From the NCBI RefSeq assembly GCF_002874965.1, contig NZ_CP025624.1, positions 2,604,001-2,668,000 on the forward strand: a DNA stretch of 64,000 bases, written 5' to 3'. The position numbers and the translations under genes are program-made. The notes under the pieces were generated by a model. That model was given only the letters and a program-made list of their open reading frames with translations. It searched no databases and was not told the DNA's origin. Positions 28,265-40,265 of the stretch are shown one piece after another (the stretch's first letter is position 1; every line of letters starts with the position of its first letter). This DNA is from Pseudomonas sp. NC02. GTDB taxonomy: Bacteria; Pseudomonadota; Gammaproteobacteria; Pseudomonadales; Pseudomonadaceae.

Positions 28265-28855
28265 TTACCGGGCTTTCTCGGCTGCCAGCTCTTCCAGGTC
28301 GATGTAACGGTTGCCGATGCGTGGGTGCAGGCGGCCGCCGTCGGCGCACCCAAGGACCACCACGATCTCGTCGGCACGCGGGGAATCTTCTATCTGCATT
28401 TCCAAGGTGATGTAGTGCGAGCGCAGCCCTTCGTCATCCTTGTGCATCATCGGGATTTGAATCGATGTGCCCGGGCCACCGCGCTTGTTGGTAAAACTCA
28501 GGTAGCTCTTGGCCTTGACCGCTTCGCGGTAGTGGTTGCCAAAGCGCAGGGTATGGATGATTGCCGAGGCGTGTTCGATTTCACCGTCGGCACCGACCAC
28601 GGCGGCCTTGCCATAGGCTTCGATGTTGTCTGCACCACCGATAATGCCAATCAGGCGCTCCACCATCAGTGCGCCGAGATCCGAGCAGTTGGCACGGATT
28701 TCCGGTTTCAGGTCTTCGACAAAACCGCGACCCAGCCACGGGTTTTTCAGGACGACAGCCAGGCCCACCATAGTCACTGGCGTGTCGGAGGCCTTGCCGC
28801 CTTCAATAAAGGTTTCTTCTACATAGCTGACGATCTTGCGGATTTCAAAACTCAT
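28265..28855 (-). CDS. DUF1185 (amino acid synthesis family) protein
   Basis: The 196-residue protein starts MSFEIRKIVSYVEETFIEGG and holds SDLGALMVERLIGIIGGADNIEAYGKAA, the pattern of the DUF1185 or amino acid synthesis family, whose reaction is not established. It is the first gene of the seven-gene operon, with AGGTGGAG before its ATG and operator copy F about 40 bases upstream. In related catabolic clusters such hypothetical proteins assist the late steps; I cannot assign a reaction from sequence. Confidence 0.85.
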   Translation of the reverse strand: MSFEIRKIVSYVEETFIEGGKASDTPVTMVGLAVVLKNPWLGRGFVEDLKPEIRANCSDLGALMVERLIGIIGGADNIEAYGKAAVVGADGEIEHASAIIHTLRFGNHYREAVKAKSYLSFTNKRGGPGTSIQIPMMHKDDEGLRSHYITLEMQIEDSPRADEIVVVLGCADGGRLHPRIGNRYIDLEELAAEKAR

Positions 28856-28892
28856 GGCTGCTCCACCTGGGTGCTGATTGGTTTGTGTATGA

Positions 28893-28907
28893 TGGTATAC
28901 CATAATA
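28893..28907 (+). promoter_or_regulatory. Predicted GntR operator, copy F
   Basis: TGGTATACCATAATA, 38 bases upstream of the DUF1185 start, which heads the operon that includes the GntR gene. With its left flank it reads TATGATGGTATACCATAATA, one base away from a perfect 20-bp palindrome. Confidence 0.82.
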
Positions 28908-29100
28908 CCGCAAGCGCAAGAGCTGCAAGCAAACTGAAGATGGGTTCGCGCGATAAAAGGTCGAGCGGATGGCTTTTTCTGGTCTTGAGATCCCAGTGGC
29001 TCTTATGCAGGGCGGGGCCCCAGGACGGCTTTCAATCCCAAGAACAGGTCTATCAGGGGATAACGTTGCAGCTATTAGAGTTTTCTGCGAACGAGGCTAA

Positions 29101-31404
<2,304 letters not shown>

Positions 31405-31422
31405 CACTGGCGCCTGACGTTT

Positions 31423-31445
31423 ACAGGCCCACGCTGTGGGCCTGT
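31423..31445. terminator. Hairpin between convergent katG and GAF/EAL genes
   Basis: Perfect 10-bp stem ACAGGCCCAC / GTGGGCCTGT with a 3-base loop, 19 bases after katG and 4 bases before the stop of the convergent gene. There is no long T run, so termination efficiency is uncertain. Confidence 0.6.
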
Positions 31446-31448
31446 TCG

Positions 31449-33209
31449 CTAGCGGCCTGGGCTTATCCAGGTTTCCAGGTCCGTTGCGGTCATGGGCTTT
31501 GCTATCAGGTAGCCCTGCGCTTCGGAACATCCCCACTGTATCAAGAGGTCGAGGATTTCCTGGTTTTCTACGCCTTCGGCAACGACTCGGTAGCCGAGCC
31601 CTTTCGCCAGGCCTATCAGGGTTTTAACCAACTGCTTGTCATTTTGATTGCTGCCCAGCCCGCTGATCAATGATTGATCCAGCTTGACGGTAGTGGCCGG
31701 CAGTTCCTTCAGGTACGCCCAGTTACTGTAGCCCGTGCCGAAATCATCAACCGCGACCTCTATGCCAATCTGCCGAACGCGCTGCAGTTGCCGGATGACT
31801 TCCTCAGGGTTGGTCATCAACATGCTTTCGGTAAACTCAAGTTCAAAGTCGGCAGGGTCAAGGTCGTGCCGGTGAAGCTCATGAATCATCGCGTCCACGA
31901 ACTCGGAGCTTTCCAGATCGCTGACGGTAATGTTCATCGCTATTCGCAGGCGCACGCCTTGTGCTTTCCAGGCTGCGGCTTGCCGGATGATTGCGTTGAG
32001 CACCCATAATCCAACGGACGGTATCAACGCGGTTTTTTCGGCCAGGGGGATGAACTCGGCAGGGCTGATGGGGCCAAGCAACGGATGGGTCCAGCGTAGC
32101 AATGCCTCTACCGAATCACAGCTTCCCGAGGGCAGTTTGACTTTGGGCTGATACACCAGGCTGAACTGTTTGTCGCAGCTGACCGCTTCCGGCAACGAAC
32201 TCAACAACATGAACGCGCGTTGTTGAGCTGCATCAAACTGGGGTTCATAAAGAGACCAGCCCAGCTTGCGGTCACGCGCCTCATCTGCCGCACTCACCAG
32301 CAGGCGCAGCCAGTCTTGCTGGCCGGAGTGGTGAATGGGCAGCACGCCAATCCCGACTTGCATGAGGATGGGGATGCCGTGGCATTCAACAGGCTTTTTG
32401 AAGTCCTTGAGAATACTTTCGCAGATGTGCTCGGTGGTTTGATTCTCCTCAAGGATGAAGCCAAACCGCGTCGGGCTGATTTTGTAAAGCAGGCACTGCG
32501 CGGGTAACAGGTTTTGCAGGCGAGATTTGATCGCCAGAACCAGGTCTCCGGCAAAGCTGTAGCCCAGGGCCTTTACAATATCGTTGAGAAACTTTGGCGA
32601 GATAATGTCAACTGCGTACACATGGCACGCGTTTTCAAGCTTAAGCGCTTGACGTATATCTTCCTCAAGCCTGAGTCGATTGAATAGCCCCGTCGGTTGG
32701 TCTACGAAGTTGCGGGACCGCATGCCCTGTATGCGCATCATGACCAGCTCGGCAAAGTCGTTGAGCATTGCACTGTCACGCTCGCTCATGGGAGGGCGGG
32801 GGACAGTGTCAATGATGCAGAGACTTCCCAGGGTAAAGCCATCCTCCGTGATCAATGGCGCGCCCGCGTAATAACGAATATGCGGCGGCCCCGTGACCAG
32901 GGGATTGTCTTTGAAGCGGGCATCCAGCGTTGCGTCCGACACCTCCAGCAGGGCGTTGTCCAGGGTAGAGTAGGCGCAAAAAGACACTTCTCGCGGTGTC
33001 TGCGTTTCTGTAATTCCCACCCGTGCCCTGAACCATTGCCGGTGTTTATCGACAATTGAAATCAGTGCGATGGGGGCGTTGTAATAGGCAGACGCCATCT
33101 CGACGATCTTTTCAAATACATCATCACTATCGCTGTCGGTTGGACAAAATTTCGCGACCTCTTTTAGCCGTTCAATTTCATTCGGCGGAATAGGAGCGCC
33201 TTCGCCCAT
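31449..33209 (-). CDS. GAF / degenerate GGDEF / EAL signalling protein (c-di-GMP phosphodiesterase)
   Basis: The 586-residue cytoplasmic protein has three parts. A GAF domain is at about 30-165 (APIALISIVDKHRQWFRAR, SFCAYSTLDNALLEV). A GGDEF-like domain at about 180-330 has no GGDEF motif and should be catalytically dead. An EAL domain at about 340-586 keeps VEALLRWTHP, NITVSD, FTESML, DDFGTGYSN, KLDQSLI and VAEGVE, all residues needed for c-di-GMP hydrolysis. No membrane segments are seen. ATG 33209 follows GAGG; a TTG at 33221 is also open. It probably lowers c-di-GMP in response to a signal sensed by GAF. Confidence 0.9.
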   Translation of the reverse strand: MGEGAPIPPNEIERLKEVAKFCPTDSDSDDVFEKIVEMASAYYNAPIALISIVDKHRQWFRARVGITETQTPREVSFCAYSTLDNALLEVSDATLDARFKDNPLVTGPPHIRYYAGAPLITEDGFTLGSLCIIDTVPRPPMSERDSAMLNDFAELVMMRIQGMRSRNFVDQPTGLFNRLRLEEDIRQALKLENACHVYAVDIISPKFLNDIVKALGYSFAGDLVLAIKSRLQNLLPAQCLLYKISPTRFGFILEENQTTEHICESILKDFKKPVECHGIPILMQVGIGVLPIHHSGQQDWLRLLVSAADEARDRKLGWSLYEPQFDAAQQRAFMLLSSLPEAVSCDKQFSLVYQPKVKLPSGSCDSVEALLRWTHPLLGPISPAEFIPLAEKTALIPSVGLWVLNAIIRQAAAWKAQGVRLRIAMNITVSDLESSEFVDAMIHELHRHDLDPADFELEFTESMLMTNPEEVIRQLQRVRQIGIEVAVDDFGTGYSNWAYLKELPATTVKLDQSLISGLGSNQNDKQLVKTLIGLAKGLGYRVVAEGVENQEILDLLIQWGCSEAQGYLIAKPMTATDLETWISPGR

Positions 33210-33424
33210 GACAATCCTCAAAGTGGTTATGTTCGTACAACAAGGTATCAGACAGTGCCATCATTATGATGTTGTTTTTCTATTCATCAGATAGCTCAAG
33301 GGTATGGCGTCCGGTGATCTCTTCCTGCGTATCTCCCTAATTCTTGCGCCCTGCGGATGAATGTACGCGCGGGGCAGCGAAGTGGATGCACGGCATTAAA
33401 AATTTTTCCGGCATTTCCGCGCTT

Positions 33425-34264
33425 CTAGTTCACCCGGGGCGCCGCCTTGATGGCCATGTACGCATCCTTGATGGGCTCAAAACCATATTTCTCTTCCAGC
33501 CGTTTCACGATGAAGTGCCCCCGCGCCATGTCCTGGTAGAAGTGGGTGAACAGCGTATTGATCGTCGCCCCGGTAAAGGCGCCCATCACCGGAACGGCCT
33601 GGGCTGCGAACTTGCTGGAAATGGTAAAGCCAAAACGTGTCGCGACTTTATCGATCAGGATCGCCAGCCATTTCCCGGCTTGGCCCGGGGACAAGCTGCT
33701 GATGGCCTTGGAGCCCTGCTTGGCGGCGATCCCCGCCAGTTCCTTGGACAGTTGTTGCATGGCCTGGGTGGTGAAGCTGCGGGTCATGTAGTAACCGGTC
33801 TCCGTTGCATCGTCGGCCTGGCTGGTGCCACCCATGGCAAACACCTCGATGCAGGCTTGTTTGGTCGAAAAGTCGCCCAGGTCGAAACCCTCGCTGCGCG
33901 CCACATCGGCGACCGCGCGCATCATGATGGTGGTAGAGATCGGCAGCTCGATAAACAGCGCCGCGAAACCGAAGGCCCCGCCGATGGCGCCCGAGGTGGC
34001 CGCAAAAGCCTTGTGCAGCCGGGTCGAGGCCGGTTTTCTCGGACTGTTGTCCAGGCTTTTCAGCGCCGCGCCGGCGGATGAATGCAGCGCTGCCGCCACC
34101 GCGCCATTGATCCGTTTGGAAACCACCCCCGGCAATGCCTTTACCGCGCTTTCAATCGGGGAGCCGATCATGCCGGACAGCCTGGCCGTCAGGGAGGGTG
34201 ACTCCAGCAAACCGACGGCCCGCTTGAGATCCTGATAGTCCTCGGGATTGTCTCTGATGCTCAC
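33425..34264 (-). CDS. EcsC-family protein
   Basis: This 279-residue protein matches the EcsC family: FAATSGAIGGAFGFAALFIELP, ISTTIMMRAVADVAR and IKRINGAVAAALHSSAG-like helices. Two or three hydrophobic stretches suggest membrane association. EcsC was named from a Bacillus ABC exporter operon, but the role in pseudomonads is unknown. The start is GTG at 34264 preceded by AAGGAGAC. The gene stands alone, divergent from the lipoprotein gene. Confidence 0.85.
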   Translation of the reverse strand: MSIRDNPEDYQDLKRAVGLLESPSLTARLSGMIGSPIESAVKALPGVVSKRINGAVAAALHSSAGAALKSLDNSPRKPASTRLHKAFAATSGAIGGAFGFAALFIELPISTTIMMRAVADVARSEGFDLGDFSTKQACIEVFAMGGTSQADDATETGYYMTRSFTTQAMQQLSKELAGIAAKQGSKAISSLSPGQAGKWLAILIDKVATRFGFTISSKFAAQAVPVMGAFTGATINTLFTHFYQDMARGHFIVKRLEEKYGFEPIKDAYMAIKAAPRVN

Positions 34265-34427
34265 AGGCGTCTCCTTGAAATTTTTCCGGCTTTGATAAAA
34301 CAAAGACCCGCGAAGAGGGCCATCGTGCCGTCACGCTTTACCCATTCTTTACCTGCGCGGGTGCTGCGTTCGCCGGCGGGTCGGTTAGGCTGCCAGTTAC
34401 CTTGAACTGAACGGCGGTGTGAATCGA

Positions 34428-35555
34428 ATGAACCTTCAACCTCGGTACTGGCTGGCGGTGAGCGCCCTGGTGGGCAGCCTGGGATTGATTGCGGGGTGTG
34501 CGGGCGATCCGCCAAACCCGCGGGCCGAATTCAGCGAGCGGGTCAACAAGGAACTGAGCACCGCGTATCAACCGTCCCATTATGAAACGTCCGGCTGGGG
34601 CGCGACCTGGCAGCTCGACAAGCAATCGGTGAACGTTGCGTGGCTGGCACCGGTGATCCATGAGCGCCTGCCGCTGATTATCTACTTGCCGGGTTTGGGT
34701 GAGCCGGCCTCGGGCGGGGTGGCGTGGCGCAAGGCTTGGGCGCAGGCCGGTTATGCGGTGCTGTCGGTTCAGGAGCCCGCCCATGATCAGTCGATCTTTG
34801 CCTCGCAGCAGGCGGTATATGGCGACTTTCGCGGGATGGCGAGCAGTCATTACTCCGCCGCCGCCCTGCGTGACAGGCTGTCCACCTTGCAGAAAGTCCT
34901 GGGCGAAGTTCGGGCACGGGCCTCCAAAGGCGACGCGCAACTGGCGGCCATCGACTGGAACCAGGTGGTGGTGGCCGGCTTTGATTTTGGCGCGCAGACC
35001 GCTGAGGCACTCGCCGGGGCGCTGGAGCCCGGGGCCACCCCGGGCGTCGGGATTCAACCCAAGGCGGTGTTGCTGCTCAGCCCTTATGTGGACGCCGATG
35101 CCCGGCCGGACGTGTTTGCCCGGATAACGGCGCCCGTGCTGTCGATGACCGGCCAGCAGGATGAAGACCCGTTCAACTGGGTCAGCTCTTACCGTCAGCG
35201 AGAGGTGTTGGGCGAGTCGGTGACAGCGGCGGGCAGTGTTCAGCTGGAGTTGAACAGTGCGACGCACAAGACCTTGTCCGGGAGCGAGCTGTTCAGCCGG
35301 CCGGCGAAAAGGACCGACAAGGGCAGTGCTTCGTCTGGCGACGCGCCCAAGGGGCGAGGGCACAAGCACGGCGCCAAACCTGGCGGCGGCGGCCCGATGG
35401 CGGGCGAACCGGCGCCGGACCCCAAGCAGGTGGCCGCGATTCAGGCCATGGGTGTGGCGTTCCTGGATAGCCGGGTCAAACACAATCCCGCCGCCACCGA
35501 ATGGTTGCGACAGGGCGCGTCAACCTGGCTGGGTGAGGCGGGACGGTTGAAGTAA
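34428..35555 (+). CDS. Lipoprotein with alpha/beta hydrolase fold (dienelactone hydrolase-like)
   Basis: The 375-residue protein begins with a lipoprotein signal (MNLQPRYWLAVSALVG, lipobox LIAGC, Cys at about 24). The mature part has LPLIIYLPGLGEP and VVVAGFDFGAQTAEALAG, the nucleophile-elbow position of an alpha/beta hydrolase, but with Asp instead of Ser at the elbow (GFDFG). That could mean a dienelactone-hydrolase-like variant or a non-catalytic fold. A Gly/Lys/His-rich low-complexity segment (PKGRGHKHGAKPGGGG) lies near residues 307-322. It should be anchored in the outer membrane. Confidence 0.75.
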   Translation: MNLQPRYWLAVSALVGSLGLIAGCAGDPPNPRAEFSERVNKELSTAYQPSHYETSGWGATWQLDKQSVNVAWLAPVIHERLPLIIYLPGLGEPASGGVAWRKAWAQAGYAVLSVQEPAHDQSIFASQQAVYGDFRGMASSHYSAAALRDRLSTLQKVLGEVRARASKGDAQLAAIDWNQVVVAGFDFGAQTAEALAGALEPGATPGVGIQPKAVLLLSPYVDADARPDVFARITAPVLSMTGQQDEDPFNWVSSYRQREVLGESVTAAGSVQLELNSATHKTLSGSELFSRPAKRTDKGSASSGDAPKGRGHKHGAKPGGGGPMAGEPAPDPKQVAAIQAMGVAFLDSRVKHNPAATEWLRQGASTWLGEAGRLK

Positions 35556-35697
35556 TGGCGGCGGGCTTCCCCCCGCCAAGCGTGATGTATAAGTTTCTCA
35601 AACGTCATCAACCATCTTTTTCCGGCGTGATACGCTAGCCTTACTTTTGAATTGGCACTGGTCGTTCCCGCGTATACGGCGACAGTGAGGAGTGAAC

Positions 35698-36567
35698 ATG
35701 TCGAAAATTTCCCACCAGGATCTACGGCGCTCGTTTCGCGAGCTGCTGGCCTCCCAACACTGCTTTCACACCGCCTCGGTGTTCGACCCGATGTCCGCCA
35801 GGATCGCTGCAGACCTGGGCTTCGAAGTCGGCATCCTGGGAGGCTCGGTGGCGTCATTACAGGTCCTGGCTGCACCGGACTTCGCGCTGATTACCCTGAG
35901 TGAGTTCGTCGAGCAGGCCACCCGCATCGGCCGGGTGGCGCAGCTTCCGGTGATCGCCGACGCCGACCACGGCTACGGAAATGCACTGAACGTGATGCGC
36001 ACCGTCCAGGAACTGGAGCGTGCTGGCGTCTCGGCGCTGACCATTGAAGATACCCTGCTGCCCGCGCAGTTCGGGCGTAAATCCACCGATCTCATCAGCA
36101 CGGAAGAGGGCGTGGGCAAGGTCAAGGCAGCCCTGGAGGCGCGGGTCGATCCGCAGCTTTCGATCATCGCGCGGACCAACGCCGCCGTATTGCCGGTGGA
36201 AGACGTTATCCATCGCACCAAGGCGTATCAAGAAGCTGGCGCAGACGGCATCTGCATGGTGGGTGTCCGTGACTTCGACCACCTTGAACAGATCGCCGAA
36301 GGCCTGACGGTGCCGTTGATGCTGGTGACCTACGCCAACCCGCATCTCAATGACAACGAACGCCTGGCCAAATTGGGTGTGCGGATTGTGGTTGCCGGGC
36401 ACGGCGCGTACTTCGCCTCGATCAAGGCCACCTACGACAGCCTTCGCGAACAGCGCAACCTGACGCGCAGCACGTCAAACCTGACCGCCAGCGAACTGAC
36501 CCACACCTACACGTTCCCCGACACCTACGTGAGCTGGGCCAAAGAGTTCATGGATGTCCAAGAGTGA
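35698..36567 (+). CDS. Oxaloacetate decarboxylase (PEP mutase/isocitrate lyase superfamily)
   Basis: The 289-residue protein closely follows the Pseudomonas oxaloacetate decarboxylase family (PA4872 type): [55 protein letters not shown] (metal-binding Asp pair) and [16 protein letters not shown]. It would decarboxylate oxaloacetate to pyruvate in the cytoplasm. GAGGAG stands before the ATG at 35698; a GTG at 35692 is also in frame. A 12-bp-stem hairpin follows the stop. Confidence 0.92.
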   Translation: MSKISHQDLRRSFRELLASQHCFHTASVFDPMSARIAADLGFEVGILGGSVASLQVLAAPDFALITLSEFVEQATRIGRVAQLPVIADADHGYGNALNVMRTVQELERAGVSALTIEDTLLPAQFGRKSTDLISTEEGVGKVKAALEARVDPQLSIIARTNAAVLPVEDVIHRTKAYQEAGADGICMVGVRDFDHLEQIAEGLTVPLMLVTYANPHLNDNERLAKLGVRIVVAGHGAYFASIKATYDSLREQRNLTRSTSNLTASELTHTYTFPDTYVSWAKEFMDVQE

Positions 36568-36574
36568 CATGACC

Positions 36575-36604
36575 CTGCAGGAGCGAGCTTGATCGCTCCT
36601 GCAG
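36575..36604. repeat. REP-like palindrome, GGAGCGAGCTTGATCGCTCC
   Basis: Perfect 12-bp stem CTGCAGGAGCGA / TCGCTCCTGCAG with a 6-base loop, directly after the oxaloacetate decarboxylase stop. It is a single REP-type hairpin with no partner; no T run follows, though it could still block 3' decay or help termination. Confidence 0.7.
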
Positions 36605-36732
36605 AAGCTCTAAGCTAATTCCATAAAATTATTTATTTTATTTTTTATAGATCAATATCATCTAACTGAGTTGACCCTTGGAGAGCCGGAGTCCGCGCTG
36701 CTCAAGTCTTATCCGCTCAGGAATCTATAAAA

Positions 36733-37719
36733 ATGAACACGCTGAAACCGGCCCGCAACCTCCTCTCGGCCATGGGCCTCGCTGTCCTCTCCCTAAGCGC
36801 TCAATCCGCTGACCTCACCATCGGCTACATCAACGGCATCGACCCGATCAAACGCGCCATCGCCGATGGTGAATATGAAAAAGGTATCGGCCAGAAGATC
36901 GATTGGCGCAGATTCGACGCGGGCCCGGCCGTCCTGGCCGCCATGGCTTCCGGTGATGTGCAGATCGGCAACCTGGGTTCCAGCCCGTTGGCCGCGGCGG
37001 CTTCGCGAAACATGCCGCTGGTGGCGTTCATTGTCAGCGCGCAGATTCGCAGTTCCGAGGCCCTGGTGGTTCGCGACGGCAGCGGGATCAAGACCCCTGA
37101 TGACCTGATCGGCAAAACCATCGCCGTGCCCTTTGTGTCGACCTCTCATTACAGCCTGCTGGGCGCGCTGAAGCACTGGAACCTGGACCCGCGCAAAGTC
37201 AACATCGTCAACCTGACACCGGCACAAATCACCGCCGCCTGGGCCCGCGGCGATATCGACGGGGCGTTTACCTGGTCGCCTGCCCTGGGTGAAATCCGTA
37301 AGACCGGCAAGATCCTCACGGATGCTGCCGAAGTTTCCAACTGGGGCGCCCCGACCTTTGAGGTGTGGGTAGCGCGCAAGGATTTCGCTGAAAAGAATCC
37401 GAAGGTCGTTGCCGATTTTGCCAGGGTCAGCCTGGCGGCGATTGCCGATTACGCCGCGCATAAAAAAGACTGGACCGCTGATTCTGCCCCCGTGAAAAGC
37501 ATCGCCCGACTCACAGGCGCCAACGCTGCGGACATTCCCGAGCTGCTCGAAGGCTCGTCGTTCCCGACGGCCGCCGAACAAAAAAGCGCGCAATACCTCG
37601 CCGGTGGCACCGCCAGGGAAATCGGCAAGACCGCCGAATTTCTGAAAGAGCAGGGAAAAATCGAAAAGGTCCTGCCTGACTATTCCGCCTTCGTCAGCGA
37701 CAAGTTCATCGGAGAATAA
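36733..37719 (+). CDS. tauA: Taurine ABC transporter substrate-binding protein TauA
   Basis: The 328-residue protein has a signal peptide (to about SAQSA) and the TauA/SsuA-type core: [53 protein letters not shown] and [17 protein letters not shown]. It binds taurine or a related sulfonate in the periplasm. The stop is followed after 2 bases by tauD, with the ribosome-binding site (GGAGA) inside its last codons. The tauB ATPase and tauC permease genes that normally separate tauA and tauD are missing. An AT-rich promoter-like region precedes it. Confidence 0.93.
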   Translation: MNTLKPARNLLSAMGLAVLSLSAQSADLTIGYINGIDPIKRAIADGEYEKGIGQKIDWRRFDAGPAVLAAMASGDVQIGNLGSSPLAAAASRNMPLVAFIVSAQIRSSEALVVRDGSGIKTPDDLIGKTIAVPFVSTSHYSLLGALKHWNLDPRKVNIVNLTPAQITAAWARGDIDGAFTWSPALGEIRKTGKILTDAAEVSNWGAPTFEVWVARKDFAEKNPKVVADFARVSLAAIADYAAHKKDWTADSAPVKSIARLTGANAADIPELLEGSSFPTAAEQKSAQYLAGGTAREIGKTAEFLKEQGKIEKVLPDYSAFVSDKFIGE

Positions 37720-37721
37720 TC

Positions 37722-38555
37722 ATGGGCCTGACGCTTCATCCCCTTGGCCCTACCATCGGCGCCGAGGTTGAGGGGCTGGATATGGCCCTGCCTCTGACGG
37801 ATCAACAACACGACTGGGTGGAGCAAGCACTGCTGCAGCACCAGGTGTTGTTCTTCCGTAACCAGGCCATTACCCCCGGGCAGCACGTGGCATTTGCCGC
37901 GCGGTTTGGTGATTTGCACCGGCATCCGATTTACCCGCACGTTGACCGGCACCCGGAACTGCTGCTGATCGACACCGCCGTGACCGATGTCCGCGACAAC
38001 GCCATCTGGCACACCGATGTAACCTTCCTCGCCGCACCGGCGATGGGCTCCGTGTTGGCGGCCAGGCAAGTGCCTGCGTTCGGCGGGGATACGTTGTGGG
38101 CCAATGGCGTGGCTGCGTTTGAAGGGTTATCGGCCCCCGTCAGGCAACTGCTCGACGGCCTGACCGCCACCCACGAATTGACCAAATCATTTCCCACCGA
38201 GCGCTTCGGCAGCACGCCCGAAGCATTGGCGCGCTACGAAAAAGCCCGGAAGGATCACCCGCCGCTGTCACACCCGGTGGTCAGGACGCATCCTGCCACC
38301 GGGCGCAAGGCGTTGTTTGTGAATGAAGGCTTTACCACGCGGATCAATGAGCTTGAGGCGGCGGAAAGTGATGCGTTGTTGCGGTTATTGTTCAGCCACG
38401 TGAGCCGTCCGGAATTCACCGTGCGTTGGCGATGGAAGGCGAATGATGTAGCGTTCTGGGATAACCGCATTACCCAGCATTACGCGATTGATGATTACCG
38501 ACCGCAAAGGCGGGTGATGCACCGCGCGACGATTTTGGGCGACGTGCCTTTTTGA
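37722..38555 (+). CDS. tauD: Taurine dioxygenase TauD
   Basis: The 277-residue Fe(II)/2-oxoglutarate dioxygenase splits taurine to sulfite and aminoacetaldehyde. The iron facial triad is visible as WHTDVTF (His-x-Asp) and TQHYAIDDY (distal His), with the 2-oxoglutarate Arg in RRVMHRATI. Length matches E. coli TauD (about 283). It is translationally coupled to tauA. Its TGA overlaps the ATG at 38555 of the open frame for the next protein, although the likelier start of that protein is 38570. Confidence 0.93.
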   Translation: MGLTLHPLGPTIGAEVEGLDMALPLTDQQHDWVEQALLQHQVLFFRNQAITPGQHVAFAARFGDLHRHPIYPHVDRHPELLLIDTAVTDVRDNAIWHTDVTFLAAPAMGSVLAARQVPAFGGDTLWANGVAAFEGLSAPVRQLLDGLTATHELTKSFPTERFGSTPEALARYEKARKDHPPLSHPVVRTHPATGRKALFVNEGFTTRINELEAAESDALLRLLFSHVSRPEFTVRWRWKANDVAFWDNRITQHYAIDDYRPQRRVMHRATILGDVPF

Positions 38556-38569
38556 TGGAGGATCGGTCG

Positions 38570-39583
38570 ATGGACTTGCCCTTGGTGATCAACCCTGACG
38601 ACTATCTGGAAACCGAGTTCGGCAGGGAATTCACGCCTGAACGAAATCGACAGGCATGGCAGCTCGCGTATGCGCGGTTGAGGCACGAGCTGTCACAGGC
38701 GGCAAAGGGCACTCATGTGTACGTGGTCATGGGCGTGCAGGGGGCGGGCAAGTCTCGCTGGGTGGCGGAAAACCTTGAGCGATTGGGGCACGGCGCAATC
38801 GTCTTCGATGCTGCTTTGCCGGCGCGGCGTCATCGGCAGGAGCTGCTGTCCATCGCGAGGGACTATGCAGTCCCGGTGATCGGCATCCTGGTGAGCGCAC
38901 CGCTGGAGCTGGCGCTGGCGCGAAATGCCCAACGCAATGCTGACAAAAAGGTGCCGGAGGACGCGCTGAAAAGCGTGTTCAGCATGCTCGAGCCACCCAG
39001 TGAAGACGAAGGATTCGTGTGGGTGCAAACCATTGAACAGCAGGCGCCGCTGCCCACAACCCTGCAAACTGACCGGATGACCCTGGTTGCGCCTGATGTG
39101 GCGCTCGCTGAAAAACTCGCCGATGCCTTGAACGCCAGTTACGCACTGCACCGCCGGTTTCTCGTATGGAGCAAGCCGCACTGGACGCGGGAGGACACGC
39201 AGGAAAGCCTGCAGCGCGCGGCAAAAGACTTCGATGCGCCTGTCGGGGAGAAACGGTATTTCCTGTTATCTCGCGACGATCCCCAGGCATTGGTGGGCTG
39301 TATCGGCCTGCTGCCGCTGGCCGATGAGATTCACAGCTACGAAGTTGGCTATTGGGGCAATCAGGCACACGCCGGTCAGGGTCTGATGAGGGAGGCATTG
39401 AACGCTCTGGTTTCGCAGTTGAGCGGGCACACACTGCGCCTGACCACTTCTTCGGCGAACATATCCAGTCAACGACTGGCTGAGGCAACGGGGTTTGAAT
39501 GGGTGGAAACCCTTCAAGGCGCGCGGCGCTGCGAGTACTTCGGCGTACGCGATACGCTGGTTTACCGCCGGACCGCGCGCTGA
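38570..39583 (+). CDS. P-loop kinase-like domain fused to GNAT acetyltransferase
   Basis: The 337-residue protein has an N-terminal P-loop module (Walker A GVQGAGKSRW at about residue 53) of the AAA_33/zeta-kinase type, with VFDAALPARRHRQELL after it. The C-terminal half (about 205-330) has the GNAT fold: SYEVGYWGNQAHAGQGLMREALNALV and SSANISSQRLAEATGFEWVETL. I do not recognise a named family with this order. ATG at 38570 has GGAGG 8 bases upstream. It sits directly downstream of tauD and may be co-transcribed, but the link to sulfur metabolism is unclear. Confidence 0.82.
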   Translation: MDLPLVINPDDYLETEFGREFTPERNRQAWQLAYARLRHELSQAAKGTHVYVVMGVQGAGKSRWVAENLERLGHGAIVFDAALPARRHRQELLSIARDYAVPVIGILVSAPLELALARNAQRNADKKVPEDALKSVFSMLEPPSEDEGFVWVQTIEQQAPLPTTLQTDRMTLVAPDVALAEKLADALNASYALHRRFLVWSKPHWTREDTQESLQRAAKDFDAPVGEKRYFLLSRDDPQALVGCIGLLPLADEIHSYEVGYWGNQAHAGQGLMREALNALVSQLSGHTLRLTTSSANISSQRLAEATGFEWVETLQGARRCEYFGVRDTLVYRRTAR

Positions 39584-39585
39584 CC

Positions 39586-40137
39586 CTAAAGGTACTCACA
39601 CTCCCCACGCAGCAGCGAAAACTGAACCAGGTCTTGATGAGCTGCGTTCCAGTAACCCGCCTGCCTCAACGTTCCTTCACGCACGAACCCGGCTTTCTCA
39701 AGCAGGTTCAGTGACCGAGCGTTGTCAGGATGAACCAGCGCCTCGATCCTGTTGAGTTCCATGTGCTGGAACGCCCATCGAAGGGCGGCGTAAACCGCCT
39801 CCTTCATGAGCCCCTGTCCCTGTGCCGATTGCGCCATCTCAAACCCGATGGCACAACTGCGCCACATACGATTCCATTTGAAGAAACCACAGGTGCCGAT
39901 CAGCGCTGCCGTGGCTGTCTCCTCAATCCCCCAGCGAATCCCCGGATTGGGTGAGGTGCGCCAACTGGCAAACAGCTCGATCAGTTGCTCCGCTTGATGA
40001 GGCTCGGTGATTGGGTCGGCACCGAACCACTTCATTGCTTCAGCGTCGCTATGAATCGCAAACAACCCCACCGCATCCTCCTGTGTAAGTTCTCTGAGGG
40101 TCAGGCGTTCGGTTTTGAGAGTCGGAAAGTCGGACAC
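39586..40137 (-). CDS. GNAT N-acetyltransferase, RimJ/RimL type
   Basis: This protein of about 183 residues carries TERLTLRELTQEDA at the start, FEMAQSAQGQGLMKEAVYAALR (acetyl-CoA loop) and NARSLNLLEKAGFVREGTLRQ, the standard blocks of RimJ/RimL-like acetyltransferases. A GTG at 40137 has AAAGGTGA well placed upstream; an in-frame GTG at 40149 is an alternative, adding 4 residues. It is convergent with the P-loop/GNAT fusion, ending 2 bases from it. Confidence 0.85.
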   Translation of the reverse strand: MSDFPTLKTERLTLRELTQEDAVGLFAIHSDAEAMKWFGADPITEPHQAEQLIELFASWRTSPNPGIRWGIEETATAALIGTCGFFKWNRMWRSCAIGFEMAQSAQGQGLMKEAVYAALRWAFQHMELNRIEALVHPDNARSLNLLEKAGFVREGTLRQAGYWNAAHQDLVQFSLLRGECEYL

Positions 40138-40265
40138 TGCGGGCGTCACCTTTTAGAAAAACGATTCGCTAAGGTGTGTCGTGCGGAATAAAAAATCAAT
40201 CTGTTCAGTGGTGACGCAGGGCGTCACGGGATACGAACACACGCTCCTGATCAACTGGGATCAAC

